From: CADCVT01 sp036389485
Lineage (GTDB): Bacteria; Actinomycetota; Thermoleophilia; Solirubrobacterales; Solirubrobacteraceae
Direction of reading: 5' to 3'
Assembly: GCA_036389485.1 (NCBI GenBank)
Contig: DASVPR010000009.1
Coordinates: 35,484-99,483, forward strand
DNA: 64,000 bases
In this document: positions 34,653 through 42,759 of the stretch, one piece after another
Layout of the letters: every line of letters starts with the position of its first letter
Position numbering within the stretch: the first letter of the stretch is position 1
Notes under the pieces: generated by a model
Told to the model about the DNA's origin: nothing
Database searches by the model: none
Seen by the model: only the letters and a program-made list of their open reading frames with translations
Made by a program: the position numbers and the translations under genes

Positions 34653-35404
34653 CCCGCCTCCTCGCCCCGATCCTGGGAGTGATGTTCGTGGCGGCATGGG
34701 AGCTCTACGCGCGCGGCGGTGGCATCGACGAGCTGATCCTCCCCGCCCCGACGAAGATCGCCGAGGCGGCCTACGACGACCGGTCGCTGCTGTGGGACAA
34801 CTTCTGGGTCACCGCTCTGGAGGTCGCGCTCGGGATCGCGGTCTCGGCGGTGGCGGCGTTCGCGCTCGCGGTCTCGCTGCACTTCAGCCGCACGGCGCGC
34901 GGGGCGATCTTCCCCTTGCTGGTCGCGTCGCAGGCGGTGCCGATCGTGATCGTGGCGCCGCTGCTGGTCGTCTGGTGGGGGTTCGGGCTGGCGCCGAAGG
35001 TCGCGATCGTCGCGCTGGTCACGTTCTTCCCGATCGTCGTCGCGACTCTCGACGCGCTCCGCCGCGTCGACCCCGACGAGCTGAAGCTGATGCGCACCCT
35101 CGACGCCTCGCGCTGGCAGGCGTTCCGCTGGGCCGAGGCGCCCGCGGCGCTTCCCGGGGCGCTGAGCGGCGCGAAGATCGCGGTCGCCGTCGCCGTGATC
35201 GGCGCGGTGTTCGCGGAGTACGCGGGGTCGAGCGAGGGCCTCGGCCACCTCATCCTGCAGTCGCTCCCCCAGCTCGAGATCGCCCGCGCGTGGGCGGCGG
35301 TCGCGATCCTCGCCCTCTTCGCCGTCACCCTGTTCTTCGCCCTGCACCTGGCCGAGCGGCGGATCGCGCCGTGGGCCCACCGAACCCCCGGAGGATCGAT
35401 CTGA
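34649..35404 (+). CDS. thiX: ABC transporter permease (ThiX-like)
   Basis: A 251-residue permease with about six spans (LLAPILGVMFVAAWELYA, ALEVALGIAVSAVAAFALAV, VPIVIVAPLLVVWWGFGLAP) and the cytoplasmic EAA loop around MRTLDASRWQAFRWAEAPAA. It belongs to the SsuC/ThiX type. GTG 34649 overlaps the ATPase stop in a GTGA. Its own TGA overlaps the substrate-binding protein ATG by one base. It forms the membrane channel of the riboswitch-controlled importer. Confidence 0.9.
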   Translation: MTRLLAPILGVMFVAAWELYARGGGIDELILPAPTKIAEAAYDDRSLLWDNFWVTALEVALGIAVSAVAAFALAVSLHFSRTARGAIFPLLVASQAVPIVIVAPLLVVWWGFGLAPKVAIVALVTFFPIVVATLDALRRVDPDELKLMRTLDASRWQAFRWAEAPAALPGALSGAKIAVAVAVIGAVFAEYAGSSEGLGHLILQSLPQLEIARAWAAVAILALFAVTLFFALHLAERRIAPWAHRTPGGSI

Positions 35405-36423
35405 TGCGGAAGTGGCTCGCCGCCGTCGCGGCACTGACCGTCCTCGCCGGCTGCGGCGAGCGCGAGGACCCCGAGCCGCCCGCCCAGGGGACCGAGCGGG
35501 TCGACCTCGTCCTCGACTTCTTCCCCAACGCCGACCACGCGGGGCTCTACGCCGCGATCGGGTCGGGCGCGTTCAAGGAGGCGGGGCTCGACGTCCGCCC
35601 ACAGACGCCGAGCGACCCCGCCGCGCCGCTGCGTCTTCTCGCGGCGGGCCGCGCCGACCTCGCGATCTCCTACGAGCCGGAGGTCCTTCTCGCGCGCGAC
35701 CGCGGGCTGAAGGTCGTCGCGATCGGCGCGATCGTGCAGAAGCCGCTGACGTCGCTGATCTCGCTCGGCGAGAAGGCGATCCGCGACCCCGCCCAGCTGC
35801 AGGGCAAGAAGGTCGGGACGGCCGGGATCCCGTACCAGTCGGCCTACCTGAAGGCGATCCTCGACGAGGCGGGCGTCGACCCCGCGGACGTCGAGGAGGT
35901 CAACGTCGGCTTCAACCTCGTCTCCGCGATGATCTCCAAGCGCGTCGACGCCACGCTCGGCGCCTTCTGGAACTACGAGGGCGTGCAGCTCGACCGCGAC
36001 AAGCGCAAGCCGCACGTGCTGCGCGTCGAGGAGCTGGGCGTGCCGACGTACGACGAGCTCGTCGTCGTCGCCCGCGAGGACGACGCCCGCCACCGCGGCG
36101 CGATGCTCCGCCGGTTCATGCTCGCGCTCGCCCGCGGCCACGAGGCGCTGCGCGAGGACATCCGCGCCGGCGTCGACCCGCTCCTGCGCGCGAACCGCGA
36201 CCTCGAGCGCGGTCTGCAGGAGGCCAGCGTGCGCGCGACCCTCCCCGTCTTCTTCCCCGAGGACCGCGACCGCGCGTTCGGCTACATGGACGAGGGCGAG
36301 TGGGCGGCGTACGGCCGGTGGATGGCCGAGAACGACCTGCTCAAGCGGCGAGAGGACCCGCGACGGGCCTTGACCAACGAGTTCGTCCCCGGCGAGGGTC
36401 CGCAGGCCGCGGAGGGCCCATGA
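35404..36423 (+). CDS. thiY: Periplasmic substrate-binding lipoprotein (ThiY/NMT1-like)
   Basis: A 339-residue lipoprotein. The signal sequence MRKWLAAVAALTVLAGC ends in lipobox LAGC. The mature part matches the NMT1/THI5-like fold: VDLVLDFFPNADHAGLYAAI, ADLAISYEPEVLLARDRG, GKKVGTAGIPYQSAYLKAIL and VDATLGAFWNYEG. ThiY binds formyl-aminopyrimidine, a thiamine precursor; the riboswitch upstream supports that. Its last 83 bases overlap the convergent glycosylase gene on the other strand, so the two may influence each other by antisense RNA. Confidence 0.9.
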   Translation: MRKWLAAVAALTVLAGCGEREDPEPPAQGTERVDLVLDFFPNADHAGLYAAIGSGAFKEAGLDVRPQTPSDPAAPLRLLAAGRADLAISYEPEVLLARDRGLKVVAIGAIVQKPLTSLISLGEKAIRDPAQLQGKKVGTAGIPYQSAYLKAILDEAGVDPADVEEVNVGFNLVSAMISKRVDATLGAFWNYEGVQLDRDKRKPHVLRVEELGVPTYDELVVVAREDDARHRGAMLRRFMLALARGHEALREDIRAGVDPLLRANRDLERGLQEASVRATLPVFFPEDRDRAFGYMDEGEWAAYGRWMAENDLLKRREDPRRALTNEFVPGEGPQAAEGP

Positions 36424-37279
36424 GCGCCGGCGTGCGCAGGGCGTAGACCGCCGCGAGCCCGCCGTACGGCGCGTACGGCGCGAAGAACTCGCGGACCTCG
36501 TCCTCGGTCGCCCGCTCGTGGGGACTCCCGCTGCGCAGGCGCGCGACGAGCTTGATGAGGTTGAGGTCGCCCGCGGGGACCTTGTCGTGCCGGCCCTGCC
36601 CGTGCAGCGCCAGGATCTCCAGCGTCCACGCGCCGATGCCGGGGATCGCGCGCAGGCGCCGCCAGCCGGCCTCGTGGTCGGGCGCTCGCAGGTCGACGCG
36701 GCCGCCGGCAACTTCCCGCGCGCACTTGACCATCGCCAGCGAGCGGCCCGCGCTGAGATCCATCGACTGGAGCAACGCGGGCGCCTGACGGCCGAGCCGC
36801 TCGGCCGAGGGCAGGTCGCGCAGCCCGGTCCGGTCGCACCGGCGGCCGAGGCGGAACACGATCCGCCGCTGGATCGCCGCCGCGCGCGGGAAGTCGATCA
36901 GCTGCTCGGTAATCGCCCACGCGAGCGCCTCGAACGGCTCGGGCCGCCGCGGCGCCCGCAGCCACGGCTGCGACCGGACGACCGGGCCGATGATCGGGTC
37001 GTCGCGGAAGCGGTCGTGGAAGTCCGTCAGGTCGTCGTCGACGCCCAGCCAGAACCGCGTCCGCTCGATGGCGCCCTCGCGCGCCTCGCGCGTCCTCGCC
37101 TCCGCACCGATCAGCACCCGATCCCGAGCCGTCTGCGCCGCCCGCACGACGACCGGCTCACCGCCGACGTGCAGCAACCGCGACAGCACGCCGTTCCGCC
37201 GCCGGGCAACAGCGTCCGCGCCGATCAGGACCGGCATCCGGAAGGCCCACTTCGGCGTCACCTCGACCCGCTGCTCCAT
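36341..37279 (-). CDS. alkA: DNA-3-methyladenine glycosylase (AlkA-like)
   Basis: A 312-residue base-excision glycosylase of the HhH-GPD family: LRAIPGIGAWTLEILALHGQ is the helix-hairpin-helix with the GPD-type loop, followed by the catalytic Asp in VPAGDLNL. The N-terminal domain (VVRAAQTARDRVLIG) is of AlkA type. It should remove alkylated bases such as 3-methyladenine. The 3' end overlaps the thiamine-binding lipoprotein gene by 83 bases in the convergent orientation. The C-terminal 40 residues are Arg/Pro-rich. Confidence 0.88.
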   Translation of the reverse strand: MEQRVEVTPKWAFRMPVLIGADAVARRRNGVLSRLLHVGGEPVVVRAAQTARDRVLIGAEARTREAREGAIERTRFWLGVDDDLTDFHDRFRDDPIIGPVVRSQPWLRAPRRPEPFEALAWAITEQLIDFPRAAAIQRRIVFRLGRRCDRTGLRDLPSAERLGRQAPALLQSMDLSAGRSLAMVKCAREVAGGRVDLRAPDHEAGWRRLRAIPGIGAWTLEILALHGQGRHDKVPAGDLNLIKLVARLRSGSPHERATEDEVREFFAPYAPYGGLAAVYALRTPALMGPPRPADPRRGRTRWSRPVAGPLAA

Positions 37280-37325
37280 GCGGGAGCGGACCCTACGCCG
37301 CGCGGCGGCGGAGCGCGCTTGCGCC

Positions 37326-38513
37326 TCAGCCCGCCGTGTCGAACAGCCGGGTCTGTTGGGAGCCGCGGCGCAGGAGCCTGCTGCTCAGCTCGGTGATGAT
37401 CGCCGCGCGCGCCGCCTCTGGCGGTCCCACGGGATCGTTCAGCGCGAGCTCCCGTGCCAGGACGCGAAACAGCCTCGTGCCGGGCAGGTAGACGCGGCCG
37501 CGCCGTTCGCCGACGGCGTCGAGCAGTCCCGCGGCCGTCGCAGCACGCAGGTCGGAGGTCGCGGTCGGGGCGCTGACGTCGACAAGCCCGCGGTAGTAGC
37601 CCGCTCTCACCGGCCGACCGAAGAACGCTTCCCACAGCGCGTTCGTGATGCGCTCGTGCAGACCGCTGTCGACGAGCACGTTCTCGAGCATGATCCACAA
37701 GCCGCGTTGCGTCCGCTCGCGCAGATCGAGCGCACGGATCTGTTGGAGCTGCGCGGTCAGGTGCGCGCTTATGAACGGGGTGACGTCGGCGCTCGGATCG
37801 AAGCGGGAACCCAGGCAGGCAAAGGCCCGGTAGTAGTCGTCCGGATGCCGGCCCCACCACTCCTCGAGTGACGTGAAGGTCGGCGTCCTGAATCCACCTC
37901 GGTACATGACGAGAGACGACAGGACCCGCGCCGTTCGACCGTTACCGTCGCGGAAGGGGTGGATCGCGGCGAACGTTACGTGGAACCAGGCTGCCGCGAT
38001 CGCGGGATGCGTCTCGAGCGCGACGAACTCCGCGCAGAGGCGGTCGACGAGCTCGGCGACTTCTTCCTGCGGCGGAGCGAAGACCACCTCACCGGTATCC
38101 CGGTTCGCGACGCGCGTCTCACCGACGCGCAGCCGGCCGGCGCCGTCCTCGGCGCGCCCGGCCAACACCCGGTCGTGGATCCCGACGAGAAGCTCGCGAT
38201 TCCACTCGAAGTGGGGATCGTCCGCTCGCCGAAGCACGAAAGTCATAGCGTTGCGATAGCCAAGGACGAGCTCCGTCGCGGATTGCGGAACATTCCTGGG
38301 TGGATCCCCCGCCAGGATCTGACGCACGTCGTCGACCGTGACGGGAACGCCCTCCATACGGGTCGACGCTGCAACAGCTTCGGCCTCGAGGTCTCGTCGG
38401 AGCCGGCTGGCCCACCGGCGCGGCATTGGGCGGCCCTCGTCCATGCGGAGACGCCACTCATCGAGCTCTGCGAGCTGACGATCCTCGTGGCCGGCGTCGA
38501 ACCGGAAGAACAT
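37326..38513 (-). CDS. Fic-domain protein (probable AMPylase)
   Basis: A 395-residue Fic protein with the catalytic loop HPFRDGNGRTAR (His185) and an N-terminal inhibitory helix motif STRMEG (Ser50-Glu54-Gly55), placing it in the self-inhibited class II. It also has a Fic_N-like N-terminal domain and a C-terminal winged-helix-like region (ATSDLRAATAAGLLDAVGER). Such proteins transfer AMP to target proteins; the target is unknown and no antitoxin gene is adjacent. It has a noticeably lower GC and an AT-rich upstream region with dyads, so recent acquisition is plausible. Confidence 0.92.
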   Translation of the reverse strand: MFFRFDAGHEDRQLAELDEWRLRMDEGRPMPRRWASRLRRDLEAEAVAASTRMEGVPVTVDDVRQILAGDPPRNVPQSATELVLGYRNAMTFVLRRADDPHFEWNRELLVGIHDRVLAGRAEDGAGRLRVGETRVANRDTGEVVFAPPQEEVAELVDRLCAEFVALETHPAIAAAWFHVTFAAIHPFRDGNGRTARVLSSLVMYRGGFRTPTFTSLEEWWGRHPDDYYRAFACLGSRFDPSADVTPFISAHLTAQLQQIRALDLRERTQRGLWIMLENVLVDSGLHERITNALWEAFFGRPVRAGYYRGLVDVSAPTATSDLRAATAAGLLDAVGERRGRVYLPGTRLFRVLARELALNDPVGPPEAARAAIITELSSRLLRRGSQQTRLFDTAG

Positions 38514-38546
38514 TTCGTAATTCTATCGTGTTTCTCGGCGCGAGTC

Positions 38547-38602
38547 GTGATCACTCGATCATCAACGAAATCTATCGATCAAACTATAGCGATTGATGAT
38601 CG
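38547..38602. promoter_or_regulatory. AT-rich dyads upstream of the Fic gene
   Basis: CGATCATCAA (38556-38565) and TTGATGATCG (38593-38602) form a perfect 10-bp inverted repeat separated by 27 bases, in an interval clearly more AT-rich than the rest of the window. A perfect palindrome GTGATCAC (38547-38554) precedes it, and ATCGAT lies between the arms. The region lies 34-89 bases before the Fic ATG and holds TATAGT and TAGAAT as possible -10 elements. It is a likely promoter and operator, perhaps autoregulated by the Fic protein's winged-helix part. Confidence 0.6.
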
Positions 38603-38649
38603 GATTCGATGGTGGCCGATGACGGCGCGGCGCCGCGTCAGCGCGCGGC

Positions 38650-40176
38650 TCAGGCGACCGGCGGCAGCTCGGCGGCGGAGGCGGCCGCCTCCACGCGGTT
38701 GCGCCCGTTGCGCTTCGCGAGGTACAGCGCCCGGTCGGCGGCACGGAGGAGGGCCTCGCCGTCGTGGGCGTCCTCCGGGTGGGTCGCGACGCCGAAGCTG
38801 CCGGTCACGGGCGCGTCGAGGGCCGGGATCGCCATCGCCTGCAGCGCCGCGCGGAGGTTCTCCGCGACGACGAACGCGCCGTCGAGCCCGGTGTCCGGCA
38901 GCAGGACGAGGAACTCCTCCCCGCCGCTGCGCGCGACGAAGTCGCTGGTCCGCAGCGTCCCGGTCAGCGCCGCGGCAGTCGCGGCGAGGACGTCGTCGCC
39001 CTTGTCGTGCCCGTGGCGGTCGTTGATCTGCTTGAAGCGGTCGAGGTCGAGCGCGATCGCGCTGAGCGAGCCGCCGGTCCGCGCCGCCTGGGCGAGCATC
39101 CGCCGCACGGCGTCGTTGAGCGCGCGGCGGTTGGCGAGACCGGTCAGAGCGTCGGTCGCCGCGCGCTCCTGCGCGAGCGCGAGGTTGCGCAGGTTCGCGA
39201 TCACGGGCGCCGCCATCGCCACCTTGTCGGTGATCTGCTCGCGGACCTCGGGGTCGAGCCTGCCGTCGTGCGCGACCTGCACCGCGCCGATCACGTCGCC
39301 GGAGACGACGAGCGGCGAGCACAGCGCGCCGCTGGGCCCGCTCGTGCCGCACGTCGAGCACTGCAGCAGCGCGTTCGAGCCGTCGCCCTGCTCCTGCGGC
39401 GCGACCAGGCGCATCGCCAGGCAGCCGGGCGGACCCGACCGCTCACGCTCGAGCACCGTCACGCCCGCGTCCGGGACCATCACGCGGAAGTGCCGGGTCA
39501 GCAGCGCGTGCGCCTCGGCCTCGGAGCCGCTCATCTGCAGGGCCCGCGCGAAGGCGGTCTGCCGCTCGCGCAGCTCCGCGCGGCGCTGCTCGCGGCGGCG
39601 CTGCGCGGCGACCGGCCGCCCGACGAGCAGCCAGCCGGTCAACCCGAAGAGCGCGCTGAGCCCGAGGATCAGCACCGCCGACAGCGTCGTGGCCTGCGAG
39701 AGCTCCCCGGCGCGCCGCCGGCCGAGCTCGGCGCGCAGCTCGCGGTTGACCGACCGGAAGCGGTCCATGAGCGCCTTGCGCCCCAGCGCGTCGGACAGCT
39801 CGACGCGCGAGCGCGGCCGCCGCAGCGCGGTGTCGGCCGACGCGCGCCAGCCGGTCGCGAGCTCCTCCGAGCGCGTGAGCAGCAGCTCCACGCGGTCGCT
39901 CCCGCCCTGCCGCCGGGCCGCCGCGAGCGCGCGCGCGAAGCTCTGCCCGCCCTCGAAGTAGGGGTCCAGGAACGGCCGCCGGCGGACGAGCAGGTAGCCG
40001 CGCAGGCCGGTCTCCTGGTCCACCATCGCGGTCAGCATCGCCCGGACCTGCTCGGCCTGGTGGAACGACCGCGTGGCCGCCTCGCGCTGCGAGTGGCCGA
40101 CCTGCCAGACGCACGCCGCCATCACGACGACGGCGACGCCGAGGGGGAACGCGTAGGGGAAGCGACGGAGTGGCAC
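38650..40176 (-). CDS. Membrane diguanylate cyclase (CHASE3-GAF-GGDEF)
   Basis: A 508-residue protein. An N-terminal span (FPLGVAVVVMAACVWQVG), a CHASE3-like extracytoplasmic domain (MVDQETGLRGYLLVRRRPFL), a second span (TLSAVLILGLSALFGLTGWLL), a GAF-like domain with Cys-x2-Cys (LLQCSTCGTSGP), and a GGDEF domain with GGEEF at 418-422 and the I-site RTSD at 409-412. It should make cyclic di-GMP with product inhibition. The GTG start is held in a hairpin with its own SD. The Fic gene lies downstream on the same strand. Confidence 0.92.
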   Translation of the reverse strand: MPLRRFPYAFPLGVAVVVMAACVWQVGHSQREAATRSFHQAEQVRAMLTAMVDQETGLRGYLLVRRRPFLDPYFEGGQSFARALAAARRQGGSDRVELLLTRSEELATGWRASADTALRRPRSRVELSDALGRKALMDRFRSVNRELRAELGRRRAGELSQATTLSAVLILGLSALFGLTGWLLVGRPVAAQRRREQRRAELRERQTAFARALQMSGSEAEAHALLTRHFRVMVPDAGVTVLERERSGPPGCLAMRLVAPQEQGDGSNALLQCSTCGTSGPSGALCSPLVVSGDVIGAVQVAHDGRLDPEVREQITDKVAMAAPVIANLRNLALAQERAATDALTGLANRRALNDAVRRMLAQAARTGGSLSAIALDLDRFKQINDRHGHDKGDDVLAATAAALTGTLRTSDFVARSGGEEFLVLLPDTGLDGAFVVAENLRAALQAMAIPALDAPVTGSFGVATHPEDAHDGEALLRAADRALYLAKRNGRNRVEAAASAAELPPVA

Positions 40177-40192
40177 GGGGGAGCTCCCCGTG
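40174..40192 (-). promoter_or_regulatory. Hairpin over the start of the GGDEF gene
   Basis: On the transcript CACGGGG and CCCCGTG pair around a 5-base loop (AGCTC). The 3' arm contains the GTG start and the 5' arm contains the GGGG of the SD. Opening this stem is needed for translation, so expression could be temperature- or ligand-dependent. Structure is inferred from sequence symmetry only. Confidence 0.4.
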
Positions 40193-40224
40193 GATGATCG
40201 ACCCGGGGGAGAGCCCCTTTAGCG

Positions 40225-40503
40225 CTAGCGGCGCGGGTCGAGCACGTGCACGTCGACCAGGAAGGACCGCGTCGCGACGATCGGCAGGTCCTTGCGCCGC
40301 CGGCCGAACCGCTTCGCCATCCGGCGCGACCTGCGCCCCCGCACGACCGCGGCCAGCCCGGCGCCCGCGACGAACGTCGTCGCCGCGACGGCGGCGGCCT
40401 GCGCCGCCACCTGCCCGACCGGCTTGGAGGGCTCGATCGCCTGCGCCGGCGCCGCGACGAGCTCGCCGGCGACGGCGTCCTCCTGCTCCGGGACTGCGGC
40501 CAT
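40225..40503 (-). CDS. Small single-span membrane protein
   Basis: A 92-residue protein with one hydrophobic region (QVAAQAAAVAATTFVAGAGL) followed by a basic cluster (RGRRSRRMAKRFGRRRKDLP) and a C-terminal strand. It starts with ATG at 40503, overlapping the TAA of the histidine-rich membrane gene by one base (TAATG), so the two are translated together. Function unknown; a subunit role is inference. Confidence 0.7.
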   Translation of the reverse strand: MAAVPEQEDAVAGELVAAPAQAIEPSKPVGQVAAQAAAVAATTFVAGAGLAAVVRGRRSRRMAKRFGRRRKDLPIVATRSFLVDVHVLDPRR

Positions 40504-41585
40504 TACGCCTTGGCCTTACCCAACAAGCGATCCCCCGTCCCGACGAGGTCGCCGAGCTTCGTGAACTGCAGGTGATCGAGGTAGTAGTGCTGCCACAGCG
40601 TCGAGAGGATGACGATGTAGTACGCCTTCTGCGTCGAGACCCCGGGGATCTGCGTGATCACGAGCACGAGCGCCCCCGCGGCGGCGGTCAGCGCGACGTT
40701 CAGCGCGTAGAAGCGCGCGGGCCGGTCGGGCCCGTTGGCCTCGGCGACGAAGTGGTTGTCCAGCTCCCCGCGCTCCTTGCGCATCAGGTTCAGGTACCAG
40801 ATGAGCGCGAGGTACTGGAACGAGTGCCAGCAGTTGAAGCCCTGGAACGCGACGTCGAGGTTCGGGAACAGCGGCAGCGTGAACCCGATCACGATCGTCA
40901 GCCCGATCAGCAGCACGCTCGGCGCCAGCAGCTGCCCCTGCCGGTAGTCGCGCAGGTTCTTCCCGATCCACAGCACGAGGAAGATCCCGAACAGGGCGAA
41001 CGCCCCGAAGACGTGCAGGTCGCGCAGGAAGCCGTGGGTGACGAAGTCGGGGACGAAGATCGCCTCGCCGCCGAGCTGGAAGTCCCCATCGAGGACCTGC
41101 GGCGTCGCCATCGGGTACAGGCAGGTGAAGATCACGCCGTAGTCGATGACCTTGTCCCGCAGCGGCCGGCGCACCGGCCGCTTCGCCGCGTAGGAGTCGT
41201 TGATGTAGCTGATCTGGTGCAGCACGTGGATCGACGCCCACGTGAAGAACAGCGTCAGCAGGATCTGCATGTTCGTGAACGCCAGCGCGGTCACGATCAC
41301 CGGGAGGAGCAGCGTCCCGAGCAGGAAGACGCGGTGCTGCTCGCGGTACCCGCGCTGCATGACCGTGTAGGTGAACGTCGAGTACAGGTGCGGGCCGCCG
41401 ATCAGCCCCGCCACGATCAGGTTGACCGCCGTCTGCGACACCCCGAGCCCGTGGTACATGAGCAGCGGGATCGGCACCAGCGCGGCGCTCAGGATCAGGA
41501 AGGTGAGGTCCCAGTTGCGGGACCGCAGCCAGACGCCCTGCGTCGAGGCGCCCAGCCGCGAGACGGTCAGGCTGGCGGCTTCCAT
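40503..41585 (-). CDS. Histidine-rich polytopic membrane protein, family not recognised
   Basis: A 360-residue membrane protein with about nine or ten spans and many histidines in or near membrane segments: H66, H84, H120 and H123 (ASIHVLHQISYIND), H184 and H191, H254 (NCWHSFQYLALIWY), H333 and H338 (WQHYYLDHLQF). The repeated aromatic/His context suggests a metal-binding membrane enzyme, as in carotenoid cleavage or lipid oxidases, but no signature is complete. Its neighbours are a GNAT-fold protein upstream and a small membrane protein downstream, all read in the same direction. Function unknown. Confidence 0.78.
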   Translation of the reverse strand: MEAASLTVSRLGASTQGVWLRSRNWDLTFLILSAALVPIPLLMYHGLGVSQTAVNLIVAGLIGGPHLYSTFTYTVMQRGYREQHRVFLLGTLLLPVIVTALAFTNMQILLTLFFTWASIHVLHQISYINDSYAAKRPVRRPLRDKVIDYGVIFTCLYPMATPQVLDGDFQLGGEAIFVPDFVTHGFLRDLHVFGAFALFGIFLVLWIGKNLRDYRQGQLLAPSVLLIGLTIVIGFTLPLFPNLDVAFQGFNCWHSFQYLALIWYLNLMRKERGELDNHFVAEANGPDRPARFYALNVALTAAAGALVLVITQIPGVSTQKAYYIVILSTLWQHYYLDHLQFTKLGDLVGTGDRLLGKAKA

Positions 41586-41618
41586 GGCGCGATCCTAAAC
41601 GCCGGTGCGGCGGTGCTG

Positions 41619-42734
41619 CTAGAGCGGCTGTTGGTAGATGCGATACCGCTTGACGATGCGGCCGTGCATGGCCTCCATCGCCTTGTTCATGGCGGTGTTC
41701 GTCTCGAGGATCCAGCCCGTCTCGCCCTGCGCGGGGCCGATCGTCGCGGCCAGGTCGAAGTGCTCGACGTACAGCCGCGCGGCGACCCCGGTGTGCTGGT
41801 AGGCCTCCTTCACGCCGAGGAAGCCCACGCGGACGCGGTCGATGTACCGCCGCCGCCGCAGGAAGTGCCACCAGCCGAGCGGCAGCAGCCGCCCGCCCAT
41901 CCGCCTGAGCGCCTGGTTGACGTCGGGCACGGTGATCGCGACGCCGACGGGCTCGCCCTCGATCTCCGCCACCATGAACCAATCGCGGTCGAAGACGAGC
42001 TGCAGCTCCTGGGCGTACGCGTCGAGGTCCTCCTTGCCGTACGGCACGAAGCCCCAGTTGCGCCGCCACGCGTCGTTGTAGATCTCCGCGAACGTGTCGA
42101 GGTCGCGCCGCAGGGTCCGCCTGCTCATCTTCCGCAGCCGGACGCCGTGGTCGCGCTCCGCCGCCTCGGACAGCTCGAAGAGGATCGGCAGCACCTGCTC
42201 GCGGTCGGCGATGTGCAGGTACCAGAAGAAAACGTCGACCTCCTTCTCGAGCCCCGCGTCCTCGCACAGCCGCTGGTAGTGCGGCGGGTGCCACGGCTGG
42301 CGGACGATCGGGTCGAGGTCGTGGCCGTCGACGAGCACGCCGAGCTCGTCGTTGGCGGAGAAGTCCATCGGGCCGACCATCCGCTCGCACCGGCGCTCGC
42401 GCAGCCAGCCGGTCGCGGCGGCCAGCAGCGCCCGCATCACCTCGGGGTCGTCCTCCAGCTCGAGGAAGCCGAACATCCCCCACCGGTCGCCGTGGTAGGC
42501 GTTGAAGGCGTGATCGACCTGGGCGGAGATCCGCCCCGCGACCCGCCCGTCCCGCCGCGCGAGGAACAGCCGCCACTCGCCATGGCGCGCGTAGGCGTTC
42601 AGCCGGCGGCTCAGGAACGCGTGGCGCTCCAGCCGCAGCGGGGGGATCCACTGCGGGGAGCTAGAGTGCAGGCGGAACGGGAGCTCGATGAACTCCCGCA
42701 GCTCGCGCCGCGAACCGACAGGACGGACCTCCAC
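41619..42734 (-). CDS. Large GNAT-fold acyltransferase-like protein
   Basis: About 371 residues with an acyl-CoA N-acyltransferase fold: a first domain (REFIELPFRLHSSSPQWIPP, then VDHAFNAYHGDRWGMFGFLE) and a second C-terminal lobe (WFMVAEIEGEPVGVAITVPD, then GWILETNTAMNKAMEAMHGR). This large form resembles E. coli YghO. The start is doubtful: GTG 42734 (used here) avoids overlap with the divergent gene, while ATG 42788 would overlap it. The divergent gene is a serine-palmitoyltransferase-like enzyme. Bacterial ceramide synthases are GNAT-fold proteins encoded near such enzymes, so N-acylation of a long-chain base is a reasonable guess. Confidence 0.78.
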   Translation of the reverse strand: MEVRPVGSRRELREFIELPFRLHSSSPQWIPPLRLERHAFLSRRLNAYARHGEWRLFLARRDGRVAGRISAQVDHAFNAYHGDRWGMFGFLELEDDPEVMRALLAAATGWLRERRCERMVGPMDFSANDELGVLVDGHDLDPIVRQPWHPPHYQRLCEDAGLEKEVDVFFWYLHIADREQVLPILFELSEAAERDHGVRLRKMSRRTLRRDLDTFAEIYNDAWRRNWGFVPYGKEDLDAYAQELQLVFDRDWFMVAEIEGEPVGVAITVPDVNQALRRMGGRLLPLGWWHFLRRRRYIDRVRVGFLGVKEAYQHTGVAARLYVEHFDLAATIGPAQGETGWILETNTAMNKAMEAMHGRIVKRYRIYQQPL

Positions 42735-42759
42735 GGGCAAGGCGGCGCACCCTAGCCCA

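Noticed and set aside
38514..38610. Phage attachment site or IS scar in the AT-rich region
   Set aside because: No transposase, integrase, tRNA or flanking direct repeat is visible; a promoter/operator explains it better.
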